In this document: one piece after another, positions 13,853 to 20,289 of the stretch
Layout of the letters: each line of letters starts with the position of its first letter
How positions within the stretch are numbered: position 1 is the first letter of the stretch
Source of the DNA: DASTGO01 sp035719045
GTDB lineage: Bacteria; Actinomycetota; Actinomycetes; Actinomycetales; Kineosporiaceae
Assembly (NCBI GenBank): GCA_035719045.1
Contig: DASTGO010000133.1
Span: 1-20,826 of the forward strand
DNA length: 20,826 nt
Reading direction: 5' to 3'
Notes under the pieces: generated by a model
Told to the model about the DNA's origin: nothing
Database searches by the model: none
Seen by the model: the letters and a program-made list of their open reading frames with translations, nothing else
Program-made: the position numbers and the translations under genes

Positions 13853-14170
13853 TCAGCCGGCCAGGGGCCGGGCGAACGAGTCCAGCCGGCGCCGGGACTC
13901 GGCGGGCAGGGTGGCTTCGATGCAGGCGGGGCAGGACTCGGCGGGGCGCGCCGAGAAAGGCCGCTCCCAGAAGACGGTCCAGCCGTTGGTCCACTCCCCG
14001 CACAGCGTCTTGCGGCTGCCGGGGGCCCAGGCGTGCTGGACGCCGTAGGGGACCCACGAGTGCGGAACGCTGCTGTTGCGGTCACGGACCTTGTGCGTGG
14101 CCACCACGAAGAGCTCCGGGCGGGCCTTGGCGCGGGGCGAACCACCGGCCACGGTAAGTGTCGCTGCCAT
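13853..14170 (-). CDS. Small His/Cys-containing protein, possible zinc-binding, unknown function
   Basis: A 105-residue soluble protein. After a variable N-terminus comes an aromatic segment, SWVPYGVQHAWAPGSRKTLC, then GEWTNGWTVFWERPF and CPACIEATL. H46, C57, C80 and C83 (H-x10-C-x22-C-x2-C) could form a HisCys3 zinc site. This layout resembles small actinobacterial proteins I have seen described only as zinc-finger-like, without function. The ATG at 14170 has GGAGG with 9-nt spacing; an in-frame extension to 14254 would run through the promoter and operator described below, so it is rejected. The gene stands alone, with a promoter overlapped by two palindromes, implying tight repression by an unidentified regulator. 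Its neighbour on the same strand, the TetR gene, is a candidate. Confidence 0.68.
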   Translation of the reverse strand: MAATLTVAGGSPRAKARPELFVVATHKVRDRNSSVPHSWVPYGVQHAWAPGSRKTLCGEWTNGWTVFWERPFSARPAESCPACIEATLPAESRRRLDSFARPLAG

Positions 14171-14222
14171 CGCTGTGATCCTCCGTCCGTGCCGGTCGTG
14201 GATGACGCCGATGACATCCACC

Positions 14223-14267
14223 CTGGCACTGAGTGCCAGTGTTACGGCACTCAATGCCTAGACGCAA
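14223..14267 (-). promoter_or_regulatory. Promoter with two palindromic operators for the small His/Cys gene
   Basis: On the minus strand, TTGCGT (14267-14262) and TAACAC (14244-14239) are separated by exactly 17 nt, a good -35/-10 pair. A perfect 17-bp palindrome CTGGCACT-G-AGTGCCAG (14223-14239) begins at the -10 and covers the expected start site near 14232. A second copy GGCACT-C-AATGCC (14246-14258), with one mismatch, fills the -35/-10 spacer. The centres (14231, 14252) are 21 bp apart, two helical turns, so two dimers would bind the same face. Confidence 0.65.
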
Positions 14268-14562
14268 GGGTTGCGGGCGGATTCGGCGGCAATCGGTCAG
14301 GCGTTCTCGCAGCGCCAGGAAGTCACCGCCGCGGTTTGCGATCTCGCACCTCAGCAGCATGTGAACACGTGAAGGCCGGGAGCCCGGCCGCCGCCGGGAC
14401 GGAAGCGTTTGCAGGATGCGCCTCGCCGCACGCCGCATCGCGCAACGGCCCTCGGCGGAGGCCAGCGACCAGGATCCGGCGGCGCCCCACCCGGGCGGTC
14501 AGCGTCGGGCCGTACAGCCCCCGGGGAGGGTCATCCCCGCCCGAACAGGCAGGGGCCCGCAG
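14268..14562. other. Non-coding stretch between the small gene's promoter and the TetR gene
   Basis: About 295 bp with no convincing reading frame. The part nearest 14270-14380 is less GC-rich than its surroundings and contains CATGTGAACACGTG (14359-14372), an imperfect inverted repeat. A 6-bp hairpin lies near the TetR stop. Confidence 0.4.
14522..14539. terminator. Weak hairpin after the TetR gene
   Basis: CGGGGA (14522-14527) and TCCCCG (14534-14539) form a 6-bp stem with a 6-nt loop, 23 nt past the TetR stop. Termination strength is doubtful. Confidence 0.3.
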
Positions 14563-15306
14563 TCACAGACCGCGGGAGATCCGCTGCATGACGTCGTCGA
14601 TCGACTCCCCGGTCCGGAAGACGGCGACCACGACGTCCTCCCCCGCCTGCGTCGGCACCACCGACATGCCCGCCGGGACCGGCATGGCCGGCTGTGCCTC
14701 GAAGGTCCGTGACACCCAGTCGAAGGCCGCTTCCAGGGCGGGCATGGGATCCCCCTGGCATCCGCCGCGCAGCCAGTCCCGCAGCACCTGGTTGTGCGCG
14801 GCGACCACGGCCCCGGCAACGACGTCGGCCCGCAGCGAGGCGTCCGGACCGCCGGGCAGCGGGGGCTCCGCCTCGAACCGCTCGTGCAGGAAGCGGCGGA
14901 ACAGCCGGAAGTACTCCTGGACGCTGGCGGTCTCCCGCGCTCGCAGGGCCGGCACCGAACGGGTCAGCCGGTACCGCTGCAGGGACACCTCGGGGTCGTC
15001 GACGTAGCTGCGGAACACGATCCGGGCGCCGCTGCACAGGGCCCGCACCGACGGCAGGTCGGTGGTCGCCGCGAGATGGGTCTCGATCGCCGCGAACACC
15101 CGGTCGTGATCGGGGAGGATCACGTCGTCCTTGGACGGGAAGTACCGGAAGAACGTCCGACGGGCCACCCCGGCCCGCTCCGCGATCGCGTCGACGGTGG
15201 TCCGCTCGTACCCCTGGCCGGCGAACAGCTCGCGCGCCGCGGCGGCGATCCGCGCCCTGGATCCCGAGACGCCCCCCGCTTCAGCCGCCGGTTGCATGTC
15301 CACCAC
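14563..15306 (-). CDS. TetR/AcrR-family transcriptional regulator
   Basis: A protein of about 247 residues. The N-terminal HTH reads RIAAAARELFAGQGYERTTV, then DAIAERAGVARRTFFRYFPSKDDV, a textbook TetR DNA-binding domain. The C-terminal ligand domain contains RYRLTRSVPALRARETASVQEYFRLF, similar to the acyl-CoA-type ligand domain (TetR_C_14, as in MftR-like proteins). Ligand and targets are unknown. Start: TACGGT (15318-15313, minus) lies 6 nt before the GTG at 15306, giving a leaderless start at MVDMQPAAEAGG; the ATG at 15297, three codons later, is the alternative. Longer in-frame forms would include the promoter. It stands alone between hairpins. Confidence 0.88.
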   Translation of the reverse strand: MVDMQPAAEAGGVSGSRARIAAAARELFAGQGYERTTVDAIAERAGVARRTFFRYFPSKDDVILPDHDRVFAAIETHLAATTDLPSVRALCSGARIVFRSYVDDPEVSLQRYRLTRSVPALRARETASVQEYFRLFRRFLHERFEAEPPLPGGPDASLRADVVAGAVVAAHNQVLRDWLRGGCQGDPMPALEAAFDWVSRTFEAQPAMPVPAGMSVVPTQAGEDVVVAVFRTGESIDDVMQRISRGL

Positions 15307-15312
15307 GGACGC

Positions 15313-15318
15313 ACCGTA
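15313..15318 (-). promoter_or_regulatory. -10 hexamer for the TetR gene (leaderless)
   Basis: TACGGT on the minus strand fits TANNNT and ends 6 nt before GTG at 15306; there is no Shine-Dalgarno sequence. This hexamer decides the start call. Confidence 0.45.
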
Positions 15319-15475
15319 ACCGCGAACCCGACACCCCTGCAGCCGGCTCCGGGTGACGTATGCCACGGGGCATTCCCACAGGACGGTCCGATCGTCGCGA
15401 ATCCTCCCGGTCGGGGCATATCAGCCGGGCTGAGGGTGCCTCACCGGCCGCCGGGAACACCACCGGGAACCACGA

Positions 15476-15511
15476 ACGGCCGCACCACCCGAGTGCGGGT
15501 GATGCGGCCGT
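15476..15511 (-). terminator. Very strong terminator of the phosphoesterase gene
   Basis: Arms of 16 bp (15476-15491 and 15496-15511) flank a 4-nt loop, 31 nt past the stop. In DNA there is one mismatch. In minus-strand RNA it becomes a U-G wobble, so the stem is continuous; in plus-strand RNA it is a C-A mismatch. This fits termination of the leftward phosphoesterase transcript. Confidence 0.8.
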
Positions 15512-15542
15512 CCAGCGGGGATCAGCGACCCGGGGTACCGGC

Positions 15543-17213
15543 TCAGTGGTCGGCGACCCGCAGCACGGCCCGCAGATCGGCCACCCGGGCGTCCCGGGTC
15601 GACAGCGGCTTGAGGCCGAGGCTGTGCTCGATCGTGGCGAGGATCGAGGTCGTGTCGTACACGGTGTGGTCCACGCCGGACCGGTCGAACGCCCGGCTGA
15701 CCATCAGGGCCGGGATCCGGGTGCCGGGACCGAATGCGTCGTAGGCACCCGTGGTCGGGCTCTTCGGACCGGGAGGGGAGACGTGGTCCCACTGGCCGCC
15801 GAACTCGTCGTAGGTGGCCACCACAAGGGTGTCCTCGGCGTCCGGGCCCGAGTCGATCGCCTTGAGCAGGTCCACCAGATGCGCGCTGCCGTCGGTCTCG
15901 CTGGCGTACCCGGGGTGCTCGTTGTCCGCGCCGTACGGCTTCACGAAGCTGACCGTCGGCAGAGTGCCCTGCTCGACCGCCTTCAGGAAGTCGGTCTCGT
16001 CCTGCAGATGGGCCCGGCCCGGCTGACCCGGAGCGTAGTTGGCGAAGTAGTTGAACGGCTGGTGGTGGAACTGGAACAGCGGAGCTGCGCTGAGCCCGCC
16101 GGAGTTCACGGCGTTCCAGCCCCCGGAGTACCACGCCCAGGAGATGCCCTTGGCGCTCAGCTCGTCGCCGATCGTGGTCTCGTTCTGCACCAACGGCAGC
16201 ACCAGGCCACCACCCCGTGGCTGGGATGCGGGCTGCACGGTGTTGACCGCGTAGTCGCCGCAGGCGACCGCCGGGTTCGCGGCCGGGCCGCAGGCCTGGG
16301 TCAGCTGCGCGTCGTTGACCGCCGAGGTCGCCCTGTACAACGGGTACGACCCGTTCGGGAACCCGTTGGCGTCCACCACCGAGTGGTTGGCCGCGTGGGA
16401 GTTCGGGTCACCGGCCGGCAGTGAGGCAGCGGTGTCCACCGGAGCCTGGGCGGCAATCAGGTACTGGTGGTTGAGGAAGGACCCGCCGAAAGCCGCCTGG
16501 AAGAACCGGTCGGCGACGACGTAGTTCGGGGATCCCTTGCTGTGCAGGTACTTCCAGACCGGCAGCTGCCGGGTGTCGTAGACACCCTGGGTCAGGCCCG
16601 CCGCGTCGCTGCCGGTGGTGTACCGGTCCTGTCTGCCTCCGTCGAGCTGGTACTGCTCCTGGTAGAAGCGGTGCACGAGGTCCCGGGTGCAGCCACCGGG
16701 CAGGGCACCGGCACTGCCGGCGAGCACACCGTTGGGCGCGGACACACCGGGGGCCGGGCACGTCCTGGCGGCCGCCGGAAGGTAGGTGTCGATCGAGAAC
16801 GGCGCGTTGGTGAAGGCACTGGTGATCCCGTGCGCGCTGTCGGTGCAGGACGCGGCCGGCGGCGAACTGGTCAGGTTGACGTCCTTCTGGAGCAGGCAGC
16901 CGTAGGGCTTGCCGTTCTGGTCCACCTGGACGGTGTGGGCGGCATCGGCCCGCGCGGTCCCGTCGACCTGCTGGCCCCCGACCCTGCCCCAGTTGCCGTA
17001 CAGGTTGTCGAAGCTGTGGTTCTCCTGGTAGATCACGACCAGGTGCGAGAACCTGCCGAGGATCCGGCCGTGGTCGTCACCCGGGTCGGACTTGGCAGTG
17101 CGACCCGTGACGGACGGGCCGGCGGCCGAGGCCGGCACCGCGTTCGCCGTGAGGACCACGGCGGAAGCGGTGGCGAGCACGGCCACTGCGGCGAGGGTGG
17201 ATCGGCGTCGCAC
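15543..17213 (-). CDS. Secreted phosphoesterase (phospholipase C / AcpA-type acid phosphatase family)
   Basis: A 556-residue exported protein of the phosphoesterase family PF04185. A Sec-type signal peptide (MRRRSTLAAVAVLATASAVV..., probable cut after the ASA ending near residue 30) precedes the catalytic domain. The nucleophile-region motif VVIYQENHSFDNLYG (59-73) is followed by DRFFQAAFGGSFLNHQYLI, and near the C-terminus by the metal-site motif ATYDEFGGQWDHVSPP. Members hydrolyse phospholipids or phosphomonoesters outside the cell; the exact substrate is not readable. The GTG at 17213 is chosen because AAGGAGG lies 5 nt upstream; the GTG at 17228 would place that ribosome-binding site inside the gene. 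The promoter carries 11-bp PHO-box-like repeats, suggesting induction by phosphate limitation. Confidence 0.88.
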   Translation of the reverse strand: MRRRSTLAAVAVLATASAVVLTANAVPASAAGPSVTGRTAKSDPGDDHGRILGRFSHLVVIYQENHSFDNLYGNWGRVGGQQVDGTARADAAHTVQVDQNGKPYGCLLQKDVNLTSSPPAASCTDSAHGITSAFTNAPFSIDTYLPAAARTCPAPGVSAPNGVLAGSAGALPGGCTRDLVHRFYQEQYQLDGGRQDRYTTGSDAAGLTQGVYDTRQLPVWKYLHSKGSPNYVVADRFFQAAFGGSFLNHQYLIAAQAPVDTAASLPAGDPNSHAANHSVVDANGFPNGSYPLYRATSAVNDAQLTQACGPAANPAVACGDYAVNTVQPASQPRGGGLVLPLVQNETTIGDELSAKGISWAWYSGGWNAVNSGGLSAAPLFQFHHQPFNYFANYAPGQPGRAHLQDETDFLKAVEQGTLPTVSFVKPYGADNEHPGYASETDGSAHLVDLLKAIDSGPDAEDTLVVATYDEFGGQWDHVSPPGPKSPTTGAYDAFGPGTRIPALMVSRAFDRSGVDHTVYDTTSILATIEHSLGLKPLSTRDARVADLRAVLRVADH

Positions 17214-17252
17214 GAGGACCTCCTTCACATCCGCCGGACGGCGGCGTGCCGG

Positions 17253-17319
17253 AGACTACGGGCGCACGCTCCATGGCGGGGCGAACCGCATGCGACCGGC
17301 ACATGTCACCACCGTGAAC
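17253..17319 (-). promoter_or_regulatory. Promoter with PHO-box-like 11-bp repeats for the phosphoesterase gene
   Basis: Reading the minus strand, four consecutive 11-mers are GTTCACGGTGG (17319-17309), TGACATGTGCC (17308-17298), GGTCGCATGCG (17297-17287) and GTTCGCCCCGC (17286-17276). Units 1, 3 and 4 begin G(G/T)TC(A/G)C, close to the Streptomyces PhoP direct-repeat consensus G(G/T)TCAYYYRSG; unit 2 is poor. A -10-like TAGTCT (17258-17253) follows after 17 nt, with no -35 box, so an activator is expected. Confidence 0.5.
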
Positions 17320-17363
17320 GCCCCGGTTCGAGCATGGACTTCTCGCCGTGAAGTCCGATCCGT

Positions 17364-17443
17364 ACCGGCCGCGCCCATCAGCACCAGCCGGTCCACCCGC
17401 TGCGGATGCTCGGCCGCCACCCGCAGGGCCCCGATCGCGGAAC
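17364..17443 (-). pseudogene. Relic of an alpha/beta hydrolase gene
   Basis: On the minus strand one frame reads RSAIGALRVAAEHPQRVDRL followed by VLMGAAG. This is the typical stretch after the nucleophile elbow of alpha/beta hydrolases (compare SxGGxxALRLAxxHPERVDRLVLMGPAG). No elbow GxSxG, start or catalytic Asp/His is recognisable around it, and flanking codons are unrelated. It sits between the cvrA-like stop and the phosphoesterase promoter, so it is probably the remains of a deleted gene rather than a functional unit. Confidence 0.5.
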
Positions 17444-17467
17444 GGTCCGGCCGACGGCCTCTGCCGG

Positions 17468-18994
17468 TCAGCCCACCGCCGGCGCTGGCCGGGTGAACAG
17501 CCGGGCCACGGTGTCGGCGTCCGGCGGCTCCACCAGCAGCAGCACCTCGTCCCCGGCCGCCAGCACGGTGTCGCCGCGGACCTGGACCAGTTGGCCGCCG
17601 CGGGACACCAGGCTGACCCAGGCGTTCTCGCCCATGTCGAGCTCCTCCAGGCAGGTGCCGTCGGCGGCGGAACCACCCAGCACGTGCAACCGGACCAGGC
17701 CCTGCGGCTCGTCCCGGAACCGCATGCCCAGCGACCACGGTTCCGGCTCGATCACCCGCAGCGGCAACCCGACCCAGTGAGCGACGCTCGGCACCAGCCC
17801 GCCCTGGACCACCACCGAGAACGCCACCACGACGAAGACGATCTCGTAGGCGCGCAGGGCGTGCGGATCGCCGGAGGTGAGCAGGTAGGTGCCGAGCAGC
17901 ACCGGCACCGCTCCCTTCAGCCCGGCCCACAACACGAAGACGAGTTCCCGCCTGCGCAGCCTCAACGGCAACAGGACCAGCCCGACCAGGACCGGCCGGA
18001 CGACGAGGGCCAGCAGGACCGCCATCACCAGGCCGCTGGCCCAGATCCCCTGCTCCGGAAGGGAGCGGACCTGCAGGGTCAGTCCGAGCAGGGTGAACGC
18101 GACGATCTCGGCCAGGCTGGACAGCGAGGCGTGGAACCGCTCGATCTCCCGCTTGTACGGGGCGCGCTCGTCGCCGAGCAGGATCCCCGCGACGAACACC
18201 GCGAGGAAGCCCGAACCGTGCGCGACGGTGGCGATCCCGTACACCAGCCCGGCACCGGCCAGGGTGCGCAACGGGTACAGGCCCTCGCTCGGCAGCGGCA
18301 CCCGACGGATGAACGCCAGCAGCAGCCGGCCGCCGACCAGGCCGACCACGGCGCCGACGCCCATCTGCAGCACGAACACCTCGATCCCGTCCAGGGCCGC
18401 CCCCCAGCCGCCGGTCCCGGCGGACAGGATGCTGACCAGCAGGGCGATCCCGACCGGATCGTTGGCCCCGGACTCCCCCTCCAGCAGCACCCCGCTGCGC
18501 CCGGCGATCTCCCGCCGGCCGAGGACGGAGAACACCACCGCCGGGTCGGTCGGGGCCAGCGCGGTGCCGAGCAGCAGGGACAGCCGCCAGTCGAAACCCA
18601 GCAGCCCGTGGGCGATCAGGGCCAGTGCGGCCGCCGTGAGCACGGTCCCGGCGACGCCGAGCCAGACGATCGCCCCGGCCTGCCGCCGGAAACGGCCCAT
18701 CCCGATGTGCATGCCGCCGTCGAAGAGGATCACCACGAGGGCTACGGTGACGATCCGCTGCACCGCCGTGATCGACAGGCCGTTCAGGGCGGGCACCAGA
18801 TCCGAGGCGATCGCGGCGCCCACCAGGAAGAACGCGGGCGCGGGCACCCGCAGGCGTTCGCTGATCCGGTTGGACAGCACGGCAAGGGTCAGCACCAGGC
18901 AGACGGCCGCGATGTCCAGGGCAAAGGGTTCCACGTCCTGCATGGTCGGTAACGCTGCCATATCCGGGCGGTCATAGACGGCGGCGGGAGACAT
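17468..18994 (-). CDS. cvrA: K+/H+ antiporter of the CPA1 family (NhaP2/CvrA-type) with C-terminal TrkA-C domain
   Basis: A 508-residue antiporter with roughly 12-13 membrane helices (about 24-400) and a cytoplasmic TrkA-C/RCK_C-like domain (about 425-500). Signatures are LRVPAPAFFLVG (48-59), LFDGGMHI (90-97), GTALAPTDPAVVFSVLG (143-159) and the ion-binding helix LEGESGANDPVGIAL (171-185), where N178-D179 is the CPA1 ND pair. The family exports K+ (or Na+) in exchange for H+; TrkA-C domains bind nucleotides or ions and gate transport. It follows the beta-propeller lipoprotein gene by 20 bp, so it is the last gene of a three-gene operon. The start is uncertain: TAGGGG abuts the ATG at 18994, and in-frame ATGs at 18961 and 18943 remain possible. 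Confidence 0.9.
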   Translation of the reverse strand: MSPAAVYDRPDMAALPTMQDVEPFALDIAAVCLVLTLAVLSNRISERLRVPAPAFFLVGAAIASDLVPALNGLSITAVQRIVTVALVVILFDGGMHIGMGRFRRQAGAIVWLGVAGTVLTAAALALIAHGLLGFDWRLSLLLGTALAPTDPAVVFSVLGRREIAGRSGVLLEGESGANDPVGIALLVSILSAGTGGWGAALDGIEVFVLQMGVGAVVGLVGGRLLLAFIRRVPLPSEGLYPLRTLAGAGLVYGIATVAHGSGFLAVFVAGILLGDERAPYKREIERFHASLSSLAEIVAFTLLGLTLQVRSLPEQGIWASGLVMAVLLALVVRPVLVGLVLLPLRLRRRELVFVLWAGLKGAVPVLLGTYLLTSGDPHALRAYEIVFVVVAFSVVVQGGLVPSVAHWVGLPLRVIEPEPWSLGMRFRDEPQGLVRLHVLGGSAADGTCLEELDMGENAWVSLVSRGGQLVQVRGDTVLAAGDEVLLLVEPPDADTVARLFTRPAPAVG

Positions 18995-19014
18995 CCCCTA
19001 CCGGCCGGGGGCGG

Positions 19015-20289
19015 TCAGCGGGTGTTGCCGGTGTGGCCCAGGGAGTACTGGCCGGGCTGGGGCCAGACGCACAGCCCGTGTGGTCCGCTGCCGACGGCGA
19101 TCTCGTGGGTGACGGCCCCGCTGCGGGTGTCGAAGACGTAGACGACGCCGTTGCTGCGACCGGACAGCCACAGCTCCCTGCCGTCGGCGGTGACCCCGCC
19201 CATGTCCGGGGAACCTCCGCCGGGGATCCTCCACCGGGCCCGCACCCTGAGCGTGGCGGCGTCCACCACGGAGACGCTGCCCTCGTCGCGGTTGGACACG
19301 TACATCGCGGTGGCGTCCCGGCTCGGGTAGATCCCGTGCGCGCCCTTGCCGGTGGGCAGGAAGCCCCGGATGCCCATCGTCGCGGCGTCGATCAACCAGA
19401 CGCCGTTGCGCATCATGTCGGCCGCGAGGAAGGTCGACCCGTCCGGGACCAGCCGGACGTCCTGGGGCATCGAGCTGGCGCCGGGGTCCAGGGACGAGGC
19501 CGGTCCGCCGTCACGCATCGCGGCCATCGGGTCGGTGGCACCCGGGGTGTGTACGGCGTTGAGGTCGATCACCTTCGCCACCCGGGACCCGTCCGCCGGG
19601 ATCACCAGCAGCTTGCCGCTGAACTCGCAGCTGACCAGGAAGGTGGACCCGTCCGGGGTGACGTCGGCGTGGTTGACCCCACGGCAGGGCACGTGCAGGG
19701 AGTGCTGCAGGGCCATCGTCTGCGGGTCACGGAAGTCGATGCGTCCCAGGCGTTCGGCCATCACCATCGCATGCCGGCCGTCGGGGGTGAAGTACAGGTT
19801 GTACGGGTCGGGGACGGCGACCTTGGGGCCGGGCAGTCCGGTGCGCGGGTCGATCGGGACCAGGTCGTCGGAGTTGTTGTCGTTGACCCACAGCGTCCGC
19901 AGGTCCCACGACGGCACCACGTGCTGCGGCACCTGGCCGGCCTTGAAGGTCCGGATCACCGTGTACGTGGCGGGGTCGATGACGTTGACCGTCCCGCCGT
20001 AGGTGTTCGGCACGTACACCAGGGGCTTGGCCTGCCGGGCGACGTCGCTGAGCATCCCGGGACCGGAGCGGGCGTAGACGTTGACCGGTCCGGACGCCGG
20101 GGCCGCCGGGGTGGCGGTGCCCGCGCTCGCGCCCGGCGTGTCTGCACCGCCGGCGGGCACCGCGGTCCCGCCCGGTGACGTCCTGGACCCCGTGGAGCCC
20201 CCACCGCTGCAGCCGGCCACGGCCATCACCGCCGCAGCCAGCCACACGCCCGCGGCCCGCGGCCCGGACCACGCCGTCCGCCGTCTCAC
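19015..20289 (-). CDS. YVTN-type beta-propeller lipoprotein
   Basis: A 424-residue exported lipoprotein. The N-terminus has RRR, a hydrophobic segment and the lipobox MAVAGC with Cys27, then a low-complexity Gly/Ser/Thr/Pro/Ala linker (about 28-75), likely spanning the cell wall. The rest is a seven-bladed-type propeller of YVTN/YncE repeats: VYVPNTYGGTVNVIDPATYTV, LWVNDNNSDDLVPIDPRTG, MYVSNRDEGSVSVVDAATLRV and VYVFDTRSGAVTHEIAVGSGP are blade cores. Such propellers are usually binding platforms; no enzymatic site is evident. The GTG at 20289 overlaps the deacetylase stop as GTGA, showing translational coupling, and cvrA follows 20 bp later. A role linked to the deacetylase in the envelope is plausible but unproven. 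Confidence 0.88.
   Translation of the reverse strand: MRRRTAWSGPRAAGVWLAAAVMAVAGCSGGGSTGSRTSPGGTAVPAGGADTPGASAGTATPAAPASGPVNVYARSGPGMLSDVARQAKPLVYVPNTYGGTVNVIDPATYTVIRTFKAGQVPQHVVPSWDLRTLWVNDNNSDDLVPIDPRTGLPGPKVAVPDPYNLYFTPDGRHAMVMAERLGRIDFRDPQTMALQHSLHVPCRGVNHADVTPDGSTFLVSCEFSGKLLVIPADGSRVAKVIDLNAVHTPGATDPMAAMRDGGPASSLDPGASSMPQDVRLVPDGSTFLAADMMRNGVWLIDAATMGIRGFLPTGKGAHGIYPSRDATAMYVSNRDEGSVSVVDAATLRVRARWRIPGGGSPDMGGVTADGRELWLSGRSNGVVYVFDTRSGAVTHEIAVGSGPHGLCVWPQPGQYSLGHTGNTR

Noticed and set aside
14082..14438. Minus-strand open frame of 118 codons covering the promoter of the small His/Cys gene
   Set aside because: It overlaps the promoter and palindromes and has no recognisable features; composition is Arg-rich shadow.
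14563..17213. TetR gene and phosphoesterase gene as one operon
   Set aside because: A very strong terminator lies between them and the TetR gene has its own leaderless-type promoter.
17348..18952. 534-codon plus-strand open frame opposite cvrA, rich in Gln, Asp and Gly
   Set aside because: Composition is that of a complementary-strand shadow; the antiporter motifs on the minus strand are definitive.
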